This document shows positions 1-10,079 of a stretch of DNA of 62,342 nucleotides, piece by piece; position 1 is the first letter of the stretch; every line of letters starts with the position of its first letter. The notes beneath the pieces are model-generated. The model ran no database searches. It worked only from the letters and a program-made list of their open reading frames with translations, and was not told the DNA's origin. Position numbers and translations under genes: made by a program. This stretch comes from Corallochytrium limacisporum (lineage: Eukaryota > Opisthokonta), in the NCBI GenBank assembly GCA_002811645.1, contig PDIP01000057.1, positions 127,308 to 189,649 of the forward strand. Reading direction: 5' to 3'.

Positions 1-570
1 GGCGAGAGGCAAGTGGGGGGGGGGGGAGGGGGAGAAGTTCTAACACTTCGGAGCGAGTACGGTGGTAGGAGAAGCGATGAGGTGGGCTTGATTTCGCACT
101 GCAAACTGTTCATACTTTGGGGGGGGGGACGGAACGGAGAGGTTGGTGGGAAGGGGGAGGGGAAGAATCAGGACGACGGTTGCGTATGTGCTATACATAT
201 AGATTGGGGCTAATAATAAAATTTACATCCCTCCAACCAACCGAGGGCCAGAGATCATGTGTCTTGGGGAGTCAGCACCGAGGGCGTACCTACTCTCTTA
301 CAGCACGGGGCTTGCAAGATAGATTTCCCAAGCCTTTGTGCTTTCTGATCCGTTTTCTTTGTTGTTCCTTAGCTCACCAAAGGGGTGTGCCCAGAACAAC
401 GATGGAGACAGTTGCTTTGCTGGTACAACAGATCGGTGTATTTGAGGTGGTGACATAAACGTCGGCCGGGGCAGGTATACTTAATTGTACTTGTCGTTGA
501 TCCATAGTGGATAGCACGGGATATAACATGCATTTATAGCGTAGCAGATAGGTCCTAGAAAAAGTGACAA
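1..570. other. Gene-free stretch, left edge of window
   Basis: No convincing coding region is seen. The stretch holds G homopolymers (about 15-26 and 119-128) inside purine-rich sequence. Its right part is presumably the promoter and 5' UTR of the carrier gene beginning at 571. Short open frames here are G-rich and match no family I know. Confidence 0.6.
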
Positions 571-1560
571 ATGATAAGATCGCCTACCAGTCGGATAAGA
601 CTCAGTGACGTCGAGGCAACAAGCCACGCAACCTCTGTACAGTTTACAAAGACACTACACAGGCACGACAAACTGGCAGCCGCAATTCCTCCGGTTCTGG
701 CCCTTCAGCTCACGATGATCTCGCCAGAGGTCGTCGCGGGACTGACATCCGGTTTTGTTTCCACGCTGGCCACGCATCCTTTAGACACAGTGAAGGTTTT
801 TATGCAGGGACAAAATGAACCCATGGGCACATTCAAGGCGACACGGGAACTGTTTCGTCAGGACGGTCTCCGTGCACTGTACCGCGGCATCGTTCCGCCT
901 TTGGCTTCACGCCCAATGATGCATAGTATCGGTTTTGGAAGTATGAGCTACTTCCGTAAGATCTTCGGGAACGAGACTACGTTCAAGCCCCAGGCCACAA
1001 TTGTCGCGGGTGGGGCAACGGGTATGGTAGTGAGCCTGATGCAGACCCCTATTGAATTGGTCAAGATTATCCAGCAGACCCTTGGAGGGCGGGCAACCAG
1101 CTATCAGTCTCTGCGCATCGCTGTCCAGAATTCTCCGCTCGGACTGTGGCAAGGTCTGGCGCCCACAGCCCTGCGCAATACAAAGGGGTACGCCGGCTTC
1201 TTCCTCGCGGCGGATGTCGTACAAGAATACAACCGCCGACACGAATTCGCACCAGCACGGGCGGCCACTCTTGTTGCTGGTGGGTGTGCTGGCGTACTGT
1301 CCAGCGCTTTGAGCATGCCTGCGGACTTGATCAAGACGCGCATTCAGATGAGTGCCGTTGAGGGAACGCCGCAGTACTCAAGCATGCTTCATTGCGCGCG
1401 CATTGCATACCAGGAGGGTGGTGCACAAATTTTCTGGGCGGGCCTAAGGCCTACGATTGCTCGCAACTTCTTGGCTAGCGCCATTGTTCTATTGATTTAT
1501 GAGGAGACAATGAATATTCTCACGTCTTTGAAGCAGAAGCAGTACCTTGAACTGCCTTGA
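571..1560 (+). CDS. Mitochondrial carrier (SLC25) family protein
   Basis: Predicted inner-membrane solute transporter of the SLC25 family. Three tandem repeats are visible, each opening with the carrier signature P-x-[DE]-x-x-[KR]: HPLDTVK, TPIELVK and MPADLIK. Glycine-rich helix pairs such as GLTSGFVS, GGATGMVVS and GGCAGVLSS accompany them, which gives the usual six helices. The full frame is 329 aa. A shorter start at 715 (281 aa, A at -3) places the first signature nearer to where most carriers have it, so the N-terminal 48 residues are uncertain. Matrix-side features resemble the carnitine/ornithine and SLC25A45/47/48 group, but substrate cannot be assigned by eye. It converges on the MOB4 gene, with 243 bp between stop codons. 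No intron is evident. Confidence 0.9.
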   Translation: MIRSPTSRIRLSDVEATSHATSVQFTKTLHRHDKLAAAIPPVLALQLTMISPEVVAGLTSGFVSTLATHPLDTVKVFMQGQNEPMGTFKATRELFRQDGLRALYRGIVPPLASRPMMHSIGFGSMSYFRKIFGNETTFKPQATIVAGGATGMVVSLMQTPIELVKIIQQTLGGRATSYQSLRIAVQNSPLGLWQGLAPTALRNTKGYAGFFLAADVVQEYNRRHEFAPARAATLVAGGCAGVLSSALSMPADLIKTRIQMSAVEGTPQYSSMLHCARIAYQEGGAQIFWAGLRPTIARNFLASAIVLLIYEETMNILTSLKQKQYLELP

Positions 1561-1803
1561 GAGCAAGGCATACTCTGTGATCAAACATACCATTTCCGTA
1601 CTTCCATTCCATTTCATTCCATCCCATCCATTTTCTATATTCATCATCACCATGTCCCGTATTTGACATTGAACTCCAGAGGAATGCATGAGTAGTAAGC
1701 CTCATCCAGCCTTTGTCGACCTAGTTTGTAATTGTATTACCAATAGACACGTCCAATTTAATATTGATCATTTGTTTTAACGATATTTATTGACTGTACG
1801 AAT

Positions 1804-2415
1804 TCAGAACGGAATCGTAAGCAAGTTCTTGGGCATCAACCGATAGTGCTTGGCGAACATGACCACACGGTGAGCCACCGCAGTCCGGCCCTCGAACTCA
1901 TCGTACAGATCGCGGTGGTGAAAGTATGCATGCGCAATGATGCGATACAAGCGGCGGGTCTGGTACTGGAACTGCTTTACACTCTCTGCTGGTATGCTGA
2001 TGCGGCTTGGGAAGTGCTTCGATGAAGTCAGAATGCTAGTAACCATGTCTACTGTATGAGAGATGTAGTTGAAGGCAGTGCATTCTTTGGGTGGTGTGTG
2101 GGCGGCACAGAGATACTGCGAGTCGTCGTCGAGGACCATTGTGGGACATGTCTCTTCAGTACATACTCCGGCCAGCTCCGTTGTCAAGATTGACAGGTCC
2201 GCGCAAAGCTGCCGTAGATGCTCATACTGCCATACCGCAGGGTCAAGGGACTCTGGTGCTTCCATGAGCTCATGCACTGGTGTTCCCTTGCGAATCAGTT
2301 GCTGTAAGTACTGTTGGCCGGAGAGCACAGAATCCATATCGTCCAGCTCAGCGTCTGGCCACACTCGGAATTCTTTGGCCCGACAGCCCGGTTTGCTTCT
2401 CCTCAATAATGCCAT
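1804..2415 (-). CDS. MOB kinase activator-like, MOB4/phocein type (STRIPAK subunit)
   Basis: A 203-residue Mob1/phocein-fold protein. The pattern follows phocein closely: an N-terminal LRRSKPG, then KYEHLRQ-like WQYEHLRQLC, the zinc-site segment with EETCPTM and LCAAH, CTAFNYISHT, the FPSRISIP segment and RRLYRIIAHAYFHHR. Two Cys before the LCAAH block and two His in the HAYFHHR block are the expected zinc ligands. Phocein/MOB4 is a core subunit of the STRIPAK phosphatase-kinase complex (with striatin, PP2A and GCKIII kinases), which in fungi controls cell fusion, septation and development. The length is close to metazoan MOB4 without its C-terminal tail. The family call is firm. Membership of STRIPAK is inferred from the subfamily match. 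Confidence 0.92.
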   Translation of the reverse strand: MALLRRSKPGCRAKEFRVWPDAELDDMDSVLSGQQYLQQLIRKGTPVHELMEAPESLDPAVWQYEHLRQLCADLSILTTELAGVCTEETCPTMVLDDDSQYLCAAHTPPKECTAFNYISHTVDMVTSILTSSKHFPSRISIPAESVKQFQYQTRRLYRIIAHAYFHHRDLYDEFEGRTAVAHRVVMFAKHYRLMPKNLLTIPF

Positions 2416-3179
2416 TTCTAGAAATGATTTGTTAAGTACGCGTTTGACTAATCAACTATGAAATTCTCGAGCACGGAACCGTCTTCCCTACTGTCTCGCT
2501 GGACCTAAGGTTGGTCTGTTTTCGTTTTCCCTGCAGCAATTGCCTTTGCCTATGTAGGCTTCAGACGAATCTCAAATACCACAGGCTCAGCCTAGTCTGC
2601 AGTCAGGTCTCCGTGTAATGAAAATTGTACCTTATCCCCTGTGTGCGAAGTATTCTCCGTTGTCTCCGGTGCAAAATAGGAAAGAATAAGGAGACCAAAC
2701 TGCGCACTTGAACCAAGCTGCGCCCCGCGCACAGCCTCCGGACTCCCTCTCCTTCAATTGGCCCGTTTCTGTCTGCCCCTGCTCCTTCCGGTTCTGTCAG
2801 TATTGCTGAACTTCTCCGTCACCATCGCTTCCCGCCCTTCTCTCCGCATCCCCCCCTTCCCCAGAGAGAGGGCCCCTGCCCCCCGGTGAGGGGGGACTGT
2901 GCGGGGCTTCCAAGCCCACCGAGCCCACAGGGGTCCGATTTGCACCGTCAGGGGGGTTTGTACTCAGGTATCTGTGGTGCGAGTACGTGCATGGCATGCT
3001 ATACACCGTGTTGGCACGGTACTTGCGAATCGCTGTTTCTTACATACACAGAAAACAACGTGTGGAGTTTAGGAAGGAGAGAGGTTTCACTGAATGCACA
3101 AGCACGTACGACCTGCGTGAGTTCATAGACAACATGGTGGGAACGTAGTTGGTATTGATGGCACAGTAGAGCTTCAACC
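2416..3179. other. Divergent promoter region between MOB4 and the AAA ATPase
   Basis: A 764-bp gap between two gene starts that face away from each other. No coding region is supported. C-rich tracts occur around 2848-2858 and 2878-2884. Start-proximal sequences of both neighbours must lie here, but no specific motif can be named. Confidence 0.6.
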
Positions 3180-5558
3180 ATGGACAAGAAGCTGCAGCTG
3201 TCCATGCTGCATGTGGCAGGACCCGCATCCGGAAATTCTAGGGGTGGTCACAGGGCATACGTGATATTATTAGTTAGTACGAAAGTACAGGAGAGCTTCG
3301 CTAACGGATCTGACATAGGGCCACAATGCGCAACGTTCTCGATTGGGGGACGAGACTATATAGCAGCTGTAGGATTGGACCCCTTCCTTACAGGAGCAAT
3401 AGCGCACAGCTATGATGTCTACCACGAGTATACGTACCCGAGAAAACCGAATCCGGAGCAGCTGAAGGAATCTACAGCCTCGTGGCACCACAATGTTGAG
3501 GTACGGATGTGGTCGATATCATCCACAGCTCACTTCTCCGCCAAATGCTCCGTTTCTTTATCAACCATTCAGCAAATTGATGAAGTGCGGGAAGCAAAGC
3601 TTAGATTCTTCTTGAGACAGATATTTGGACGGTTAAAGGGACCAGCTGCTGAGGGAGCCTGTAATATGAGCATTCGAATATGTGATCTCGGGACCAAGGG
3701 GCGGCTCAGCCTGGCTGTCACCTTTACGGCGACTGAGACAGTGCTAGAGTACGACACTGCTGATGTTCGTATTGAACAACGTCAGATCAATAATGGCAAT
3801 AGACCGGTCACAGATGGTATTCTGGAGCACAGTGAGAAAGGGACTGTTGCCGCCGCCGAGACCGCCTTACATCGACTCTTTGCCATGCATTCCAGCACAA
3901 ATGACCGCAGTGAATTGTCGACAGGCGACCACTTGCGTGCAATGGGGATCACGCGTCTGGAGCACGGCCTGCTTTTAGTGGGCCCACCTGGCGTGGGCAA
4001 GACCAGTATTGTACGGCGAATGGCTGATCAGTGGAACATTCCTGTCCTGGAGCTGGATCATTTGAAGACTGGCGATGCCAACACAGCGGACGAGCTACCG
4101 GAGAGACATCTCATGGCTACCTTCCGTAAGGCTCGCCAGCTGGCTAGTCAAACACGGCCATGTGTAATTTTCATCGACGAAATCGATTCAGTCTGTCCTG
4201 AACGGGCCAACACGAACGCCACTATCACGAGCACCGTGAGACGCTTCATCGCACAGCTGTTGATTGCCATGGACGGCTTAGATACCTCTTCAGTCACGGG
4301 CACGAAGGCAGACAATGGTAGCGTGCTGGTTATCGCAGCCACCAATCGGCCCAATGCGATTGATGCAGCCATGCGTCGGCCAGGACGTCTCGACCGCGAA
4401 GTGGTAATCGCGCCCCCAGCCTTGGAGGAGCGGGCCCAACTTATGTACAGTATGATCAGGACGACCATGCCCCATGTCGAAGTTTCCAGCGAGGATAATG
4501 ACCCACTCTCGACCCTGCGGAAAGTCAGTCGTTTCCTGCAGGGTTTCGTAGCAGCAGATCTCATCACTCTCCTCCGCAGAGCGGCACTAAGGCAGATTGT
4601 GGTGCAGGCGCGTGATGGGCCGGCGGATGTTACACGGGTTAGTCTGACCCAAGAGATGCTTCTGGAAGAGGCAGTGAACCAGGGTGGACCGGCTTTGCTG
4701 CGTGGCTACACCGTCCTTAGACCCTCGTTGACTACGAGACAATTCAATGCCGGCGTCACGCACCACAACCCGCGACTGCAGTCTCTACTGACCCGTTTGG
4801 AATGGACCGTGCAGCAAGCTTCCTCTACTGGTATGCCGGACAGTGGCAAGCCCAATGCACCACTGCTCTCCTTGGTGTCCACCAAAGGCATTCTCCTGCA
4901 CGGTCCGCCTGGTTGCGGTAAAACTACGTTTCTGCGTGCCCTGAGCAATGTTCTGTCGGTTCCCGTGCTCGTGTTCGACTGCGCTTCTGTCTACAGCGCG
5001 GTGGTCGGGGAGAGCGAACATATTCTCAACGATGCATTCCGAACAGCTCGATATTGTGCCCCGTGCATTCTTGCCCTCGATGAAATTGACGCTATTGCCA
5101 CAAAGCGCACCGGCGGTGACGGGGCCAGCACCGTGACCTCTGTGGCCAACCGCATTCTCGGCACACTGCTCGATGAGCTGGATGGTATTCGCGGCGTGAA
5201 AGGTGTGATCACAGCGGCGGCCACAAATCGCTTAGATGCCCTTGATGAGGCCTTGATCCGCCCTGGGCGCTTTGATGAGGTCTTAGAGATTGGTATACCT
5301 GAACTTGACGAACGCGAGAACTTTCTTCAGGAGCTGCTGCGGCCTCTCATTGCGCCGGCAGAGGCTGCTTCTATTGACGTGAGGGAGCTTGCCAAGTCTT
5401 GCGAGGGCCAAACCCAGGCTCAGATCGCAGAGCGCGTAACGCGTGCGAAATGGGCTGCACTGCAACGTCTGCAACAGCGTAGCGATGACACTCATGAGAG
5501 CACAATCGCAGTCACAGCAGAGGATTTGAGGATCGCATTGACGGCACCGATGGTGTAA
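3180..5558 (+). CDS. Type II AAA ATPase, CDC48/AFG2 (SPATA5)-like
   Basis: A 792-residue protein with two tandem AAA modules. D1 has Walker A GPPGVGKTS (from residue 268), Walker B VIFIDEID and the second region of homology AATNRPNAIDAAMRRPGR. D2 has Walker A GPPGCGKTT (from residue 575), Walker B ILALDEID and AATNRLDALDEALIRPGR. Both modules therefore look catalytically competent. Architecture and length fit the AFG2/Drg1 (SPATA5, SPATA5L1) branch of the CDC48 family. In yeast that enzyme releases Rlp24 from pre-60S particles in the cytoplasm. The first 230 residues are divergent and do not show a clear CDC48 N-domain, so a different branch is possible. The start has good context (accATGg). 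It converges with the RING-MYND gene, with only 98 bp between stops. Confidence 0.85.
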   Translation: MDKKLQLSMLHVAGPASGNSRGGHRAYVILLVSTKVQESFANGSDIGPQCATFSIGGRDYIAAVGLDPFLTGAIAHSYDVYHEYTYPRKPNPEQLKESTASWHHNVEVRMWSISSTAHFSAKCSVSLSTIQQIDEVREAKLRFFLRQIFGRLKGPAAEGACNMSIRICDLGTKGRLSLAVTFTATETVLEYDTADVRIEQRQINNGNRPVTDGILEHSEKGTVAAAETALHRLFAMHSSTNDRSELSTGDHLRAMGITRLEHGLLLVGPPGVGKTSIVRRMADQWNIPVLELDHLKTGDANTADELPERHLMATFRKARQLASQTRPCVIFIDEIDSVCPERANTNATITSTVRRFIAQLLIAMDGLDTSSVTGTKADNGSVLVIAATNRPNAIDAAMRRPGRLDREVVIAPPALEERAQLMYSMIRTTMPHVEVSSEDNDPLSTLRKVSRFLQGFVAADLITLLRRAALRQIVVQARDGPADVTRVSLTQEMLLEEAVNQGGPALLRGYTVLRPSLTTRQFNAGVTHHNPRLQSLLTRLEWTVQQASSTGMPDSGKPNAPLLSLVSTKGILLHGPPGCGKTTFLRALSNVLSVPVLVFDCASVYSAVVGESEHILNDAFRTARYCAPCILALDEIDAIATKRTGGDGASTVTSVANRILGTLLDELDGIRGVKGVITAAATNRLDALDEALIRPGRFDEVLEIGIPELDERENFLQELLRPLIAPAEAASIDVRELAKSCEGQTQAQIAERVTRAKWAALQRLQQRSDDTHESTIAVTAEDLRIALTAPMV

Positions 5559-5656
5559 ATCAGTGAACTTGGAATCTTATATAGAGTAGTATTGATACAC
5601 GTTTTAAATTCATTAACATTTATGGAAAGGTCAGAAGAACATTTTCAGAACAAGCT

Positions 5657-7504
5657 TTACGATGAGGACGGATCGTTCCTGGGCCTCTTCGCAACATTGG
5701 TATTGGTGTAGTGATCGGGGCGGCATCGTGTTCTGTGCTCGCGCCAGTCCTGACGTTGGCAGCGAGAGGAACAATAGTACACTGTGCGGCAAGCGGAACA
5801 ACGACGCCGGGCTGCCGCACCACACGTCTGGCATGTGTGTGTCGTACCGTGCCCAGTGCTGCCATCCTCATCATCACCGGCCTCCGAGGAATCCTCGAGA
5901 GGAACAGGGACTGGGGAAGGTTCACGACCGTCCGAAGTGGCGGGTTGTGGTGCGGTGGGAAGTCGGGCACCGGTGCTTGACGACTGGCCCGCATTGTCGT
6001 TACTGGCGTCGCTAGTGCTAGGTGCAGTAGGGAAGTCAAGATCTGCCCGTTCCTCACGTGGAGTCATGCGGTCACGGGCTTGTTCTGCCTCCTGGCGCAT
6101 GGTTTCCACATTGGAGCCGTGGTCCGGACGCAGCTCAGCCCGGCATGTAGGGCACGAATTGTGGAGGCTTAGCCATTGTTCGATGCATCCTGGATGGTAG
6201 AAGTGACCGCATGGCATGATCTTGACCTCTCCGCCGGTAGTGTACTCTTCCAGACAGACACTGCAGGCATGACACTCACGAATGTTGTCACCGGAAGGGG
6301 GATAGGGTCTCTGTGGCAAGGCTTCCACCTGTTCCCGAGCGGCTGGTGGATTGCCTTGCGGGCCCTCGGTCATGAGCTGACGCAAGATGTCCTCAAAGCC
6401 TCCCGCAAACAGCAATGGAGGCATCATACGAAAGAGTTGTGCGGGGTCACCACGGAACATGATGCGTTGTGGACCTTGCTGTACGGTCATTCCTCCCGGA
6501 TGGAATGTGAATTGACGGAATGCAGCAGTTGGCCTACCAGTACCTGCGCGTGGTTGAGTAGTAGTCTCATCGCCTGTTCTGTTGACTGCTTCGTCGGTAG
6601 GCCCCCGTTGTTCGGGACCCGACTCTGGCTGCTGCTGCTGTGGATCCTGCTGCTGTGGGTCATGCTGCTGTGGGTCATGCTGCTGCGGGCCTTGCTGCTG
6701 GCCTTGCTGCTGCGCAGCATGGCCACGCAATGCTCCAAATATTGCCTGGTTCAAGGCCTCGAAAATGTTTCGCGCACCCGCAGGTTGCGGGCCAGGGTTC
6801 TGTTCCTGCTGCGTCTCACGATTCTCATGCTCACCTTCCCGCTGTGCTGTTGAGGAGGGTACCGGTGCTTCAGAATCCTGGGTCTGTCCTGGGTATGTAA
6901 TTTGTCTTTGGCCTTGATTAGTTGGTCCCGATTGCTGGCTAGGTTCTTCACTTGCACTATTGCCTCTTGTTCGTTGCAGATACAGTATTTGGCCCGACGG
7001 CAGCATAAATAATTGAGTCTCTGTGTCATCTCGCAGCTGATTTCTGTTGTTTTCATCATGCTGTGTCAAGGGCCTAGGGTCACTATCCCGTTCTTGACCT
7101 CCTGTACGTCCCGTTTCTCGACGTTCCGGTTCATCCTGTGTCGGTGGAGTATCGCCGCGAGGCAGGTTTCTAAGCTTAGACGCCATTTGTCGCAATTCCT
7201 CCAGTGCAGCATCACTCTTCAGCTGTGGGAGCTGATCAAGCCGTAGGCCATCCCGGTACTCGGTCACCAGGGTCTTGATTGACTCCAGATAGCACAATGC
7301 CATTTCCACACGCTCCTCGTCAGTCATATCCGTGTGTGGGCTGCGTGGGCCTGCAACACCATTGTTCCGCGGGTTCTGCACACCGTCACCAGGATTTGTG
7401 GTGGTCATGCTCCCATCATTCATGACTGGAGCAGCTGTTTGTAAGGGGCCTTCGGTAGCCCCTGTAGGATCTATGAAGAAATAAAACTGGCCAGGAAGGT
7501 TCAT
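5657..7504 (-). CDS. RING-H2 E3 ligase-like protein with C-terminal MYND zinc finger
   Basis: A 615-residue mostly low-complexity, hydrophilic protein with two zinc modules. A canonical RING-H2 finger lies at about 410-455: CSVC, a MPCGHFYHPGC core and CPTC supply the C3H2C3 ligands. A MYND finger lies at about 555-591: CQTCG, CSAC, YYCSSRCQ and a final H-x3-C. Between residues about 263 and 292 is a Gln-rich PQQHD-type repeat. RING-H2 fingers recruit E2 enzymes, and MYND fingers bind proline-rich peptides, so a substrate-adaptor plus ligase role is a reasonable inference. The pairing of the two domains in one chain is not one I recognise as standard. No transmembrane segment or signal peptide is seen. 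The upstream half is disordered, with a charged segment and a QLFMLPSGQILYLQ stretch. Confidence 0.85.
   Translation of the reverse strand: MNLPGQFYFFIDPTGATEGPLQTAAPVMNDGSMTTTNPGDGVQNPRNNGVAGPRSPHTDMTDEERVEMALCYLESIKTLVTEYRDGLRLDQLPQLKSDAALEELRQMASKLRNLPRGDTPPTQDEPERRETGRTGGQERDSDPRPLTQHDENNRNQLRDDTETQLFMLPSGQILYLQRTRGNSASEEPSQQSGPTNQGQRQITYPGQTQDSEAPVPSSTAQREGEHENRETQQEQNPGPQPAGARNIFEALNQAIFGALRGHAAQQQGQQQGPQQHDPQQHDPQQQDPQQQQPESGPEQRGPTDEAVNRTGDETTTQPRAGTGRPTAAFRQFTFHPGGMTVQQGPQRIMFRGDPAQLFRMMPPLLFAGGFEDILRQLMTEGPQGNPPAAREQVEALPQRPYPPSGDNIRECHACSVCLEEYTTGGEVKIMPCGHFYHPGCIEQWLSLHNSCPTCRAELRPDHGSNVETMRQEAEQARDRMTPREERADLDFPTAPSTSDASNDNAGQSSSTGARLPTAPQPATSDGREPSPVPVPLEDSSEAGDDEDGSTGHGTTHTCQTCGAAARRRCSACRTVYYCSSRCQRQDWREHRTRCRPDHYTNTNVAKRPRNDPSSS
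6629..6717. repeat. Coding minisatellite, Gln-rich (QQHDP-type)
   Basis: Tandem CTG/CTGCTGTGGGTCATG-type 15-bp units on the + strand encode, on the - strand, a run of QQHDP/QQQDP/QQQGP motifs within the RING-MYND protein. Copy number is likely to vary between strains. Confidence 0.75.
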
Positions 7505-8933
7505 GTGTTTCTGGAATCCGGTATAACTATACAGCTGCTCTGTGGTAAAGATCTACACCAAGTACAAATCCTATACGCACACAGCACTACTACTTCGCTA
7601 TTGGTCTCTTCTGGACTATCGGTTCTGGTTCGCTGTCTATTTGAAACATGTCACAGATCAGACCGGATGCCCATACCACTATCATTGAAATACCATTGTA
7701 CTTCGGGAGCGCACATCACCAGCGCCCTGACATTTGTGTGACGCCTCACAGTACCATTTGTTACGATAGTTCGAAGCCGGTCCCAGGCCACATTCGGAAG
7801 CCACCAATGAACCAGAAGCTCTCCAAAAGATGCAAAATTCAGGATTCAACGAAGGGCGACGTCCTGACCGGGGTCCGGATGCTGTGCACAATTTTTTTAT
7901 CCAACTGCAGGTGTGCCTCTGTTCCCGTGGGCATAATTGGCTCTGGGGGGCTTAGTGCTGCTGAAGCTCCTCCGGCCGGCCCCTACCGACCGTCAGATGT
8001 CAGACCCGCAGTCGGAGCCTCTCCGGTCGGGCACCGCGGGAGAGACGCTTTTGTTTACTTTCCCTCTGCCGTCGACACCTCCCAACCCCCGGAGCAAGGC
8101 CGGTCGCGGTACATTATTAGTGGTAATTTTCCCGATGGGAAGAGTGAGGCGCAGTCAGAAGTGGGGGACCCGGCAGCACCAGTCAGCAGAAAGACCGCGA
8201 ACATTCTCCTCGTTGGTCGGGAACAAATGGGATCTTTACAATTTTCAGTGGGTCGTTGGGTATGAAACCTGGCATTGCTTGTCAGACTGGGCGGTGGGGG
8301 AAAAGGGAATCGGAAGCGCCGGTGATGGGAAGGTCTGGGTCGCAGAACAAGTCGAGCATCTCTATCCGACATCCAGTGAGGCATGTTGGCATGTGCATGT
8401 GTTGACGTAGGTGCCAGCTTTGGATGACAGATCAAGTGATCTTGCCGGACCATTTGGACGACGTGTGGGATTCTGCGGCACAAATGCCGGGCCGACAACT
8501 CTTGCGCACAGTGGGAAGGCCAGGAGCAGAGTTCATTCTTGCAAGTGGGGACGGCGTGCGGAGGGATTCAACTCTTAGCGAACATGCGGGCGTTCCATGC
8601 AGCCGCGAACTCTGAACTATGGTAAACCCACCTGGGGCCCACACAAGACACGAGAATGTCAGATGACGTCTAAACGTTTATACATGATGTTTTCGGATCC
8701 ACGGATGGCTCCGTTAAAGGTAGTATGTTCTGTCTGAATCTTGTTCCCATCGGCAAATACCATATTCACAGAAGTATTATTCGATGGTGATGGAGACGAT
8801 GTCCAATTGGTCATGTTTGCTGCACTCGAACGGAATTGGAAAGAAGATTGTGCACTGAACCATGATCATGAACAAGATGTGAATATCCCACTATCGATGG
8901 GCCACTGTAGCGATAGCCACCTCTACCAATCAC
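7505..8933. other. Intergenic: RING-MYND promoter and sequence downstream of CK1
   Basis: About 1.4 kb with no firm gene. The left part is the upstream region of the minus-strand RING-MYND gene. The right part lies downstream of the casein kinase stop codon and holds a 51-codon minus-strand frame (listed separately). A plus-strand frame of 205 codons (7648-8265) shows no recognisable domain and is not called. Confidence 0.5.
8659..8814 (-). CDS. Short open frame downstream of casein kinase (possible small gene or alternative last exon)
   Basis: A 51-codon ATG-to-stop frame (N terminus MTNWTSSP, C terminus YKRLDVI) begins 119 bp downstream of the CK1-gamma stop codon on the same strand. Composition is polar, Asn/Thr/Ser-rich. 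The CK1 stop lies inside an AG|GTAAGT donor-like sequence, so this frame could be reached by splicing from the kinase. A weak GAG acceptor just upstream would keep the phase. No homology is recognised, and it may be fortuitous. Confidence 0.18.
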   Translation of the reverse strand: MTNWTSSPSPSNNTSVNMVFADGNKIQTEHTTFNGAIRGSENIMYKRLDVI

Positions 8934-10079
8934 TTACCTCTTCTTTCTGCGGAAGAAACCACAGCAACCACCATCCGCAGAGTTGTCCACAGCTGTTATG
9001 TGCGGCTTATCATGGGCATTGTTGTTGTTCTGCTGCTGGCTGACATTCCTACTTCCATTCAAGTCTTCCTTGGACGGGTTAATGGCTGCAGTACGTGGAT
9101 CCTTCGGCTTTTCCAGATGGACCCCCTTGTCCTTGCCCTGGATCCAATCAAAGTTGTCGTCCTGGACCCATCCTTCACGTTCCATGATCTTACGGAAAAG
9201 GCCTCGGCAGTACTCATAGTCTGGGTCCTCAGTGAAACCGAGGCTGCGAGCATACTTCAGGTACCGGGCAAACTCATCCGGCATGGTCTCGCACAATTTC
9301 TCAATGGGCGTGCTGATCTTGGTGTCACCAATCTTTTGGTAGCGTTCCTTCAGCGTGTCCGCCTTCAGGCCCTGCCAAGGCAATGACTTGCGCTGGAAGT
9401 AGCAGAACATGTGACCGAGGGCTTCCAAATCGTCCCGACGGCTTTGTTCTTTACCCTGATGGGTATTAATACTCATGTAACGTGCAGTGCCCGTCAATGA
9501 CTTGTGCTCACGATATGGAATGTGTTCCCGTGTGCGGGGGTCAATGTACTCCTTGGCCAGACCAAAATCGATAACGTGAACGCGCTTTTCAGTTCCCTTG
9601 CTCTTCAGACCGGTCAAGAAATTCTCAGGCTTGACATCGCGGTAGATAATATGGTGAGAGTGAATGCACTCAAACCGGGTCAGCAGCTGAATGGCAATCA
9701 TGCACACAGTCTTTGTTGTGAACTTCCTGTTGCACATATCATAGCAGTCCTCGAGAGAAGGTCCCAAAAGGTCCAACACCATAGCGTTGTACTTGCCAGA
9801 TGGTCCGAAGAAGTGAACGTGAGGGAAGCCTTCCTCCTTGGCGAACAATTTGTAGAACCGGTATTCAATGTGCAGCTGAGGTGTCCGAGCCTTCAGACTC
9901 TCGAGCTTAATTGCAATTTCTGCATTGTTATAGAGATTCTTACCAATGTGAATCTCACCAAAGTTACCGCAACCGATCTTCTTGCCAACCCGGAAATTAG
10001 GGCCGACCATGACCAACGCATTTCCGGAACCCTGGCCACGCTTGCCAGAGTAGCCCTGTTGAGGACGGTTTGATCCCAT
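8934..10079 (-). CDS. Casein kinase 1, gamma/Yck type, membrane-anchored
   Basis: A 381-residue Ser/Thr kinase. The glycine loop is GCGNFGEI, the catalytic lysine K58 lies in EIAIKLES, the catalytic loop is YRDVKPEN (D148), and DFGLAKEY starts at 171. CK1-specific SINTH replaces the APE motif. The domain is followed by a short Asn/Gln-rich linker. The tail ends [12 protein letters not shown], a Cys-Cys (372-373) followed by aromatic and basic residues. This matches the palmitoylated C terminus of animal CK1-gamma and is functionally like yeast Yck1/2. It is expected at the plasma membrane, acting in endocytosis, Wnt-like or nutrient signalling. A DHHC acyltransferase lies 4.6 kb away, which may be coincidence. 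The TAA stop is embedded in GTAAGT, so an alternative C terminus is conceivable. Confidence 0.95.
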   Translation of the reverse strand: MGSNRPQQGYSGKRGQGSGNALVMVGPNFRVGKKIGCGNFGEIHIGKNLYNNAEIAIKLESLKARTPQLHIEYRFYKLFAKEEGFPHVHFFGPSGKYNAMVLDLLGPSLEDCYDMCNRKFTTKTVCMIAIQLLTRFECIHSHHIIYRDVKPENFLTGLKSKGTEKRVHVIDFGLAKEYIDPRTREHIPYREHKSLTGTARYMSINTHQGKEQSRRDDLEALGHMFCYFQRKSLPWQGLKADTLKERYQKIGDTKISTPIEKLCETMPDEFARYLKYARSLGFTEDPDYEYCRGLFRKIMEREGWVQDDNFDWIQGKDKGVHLEKPKDPRTAAINPSKEDLNGSRNVSQQQNNNNAHDKPHITAVDNSADGGCCGFFRRKKR

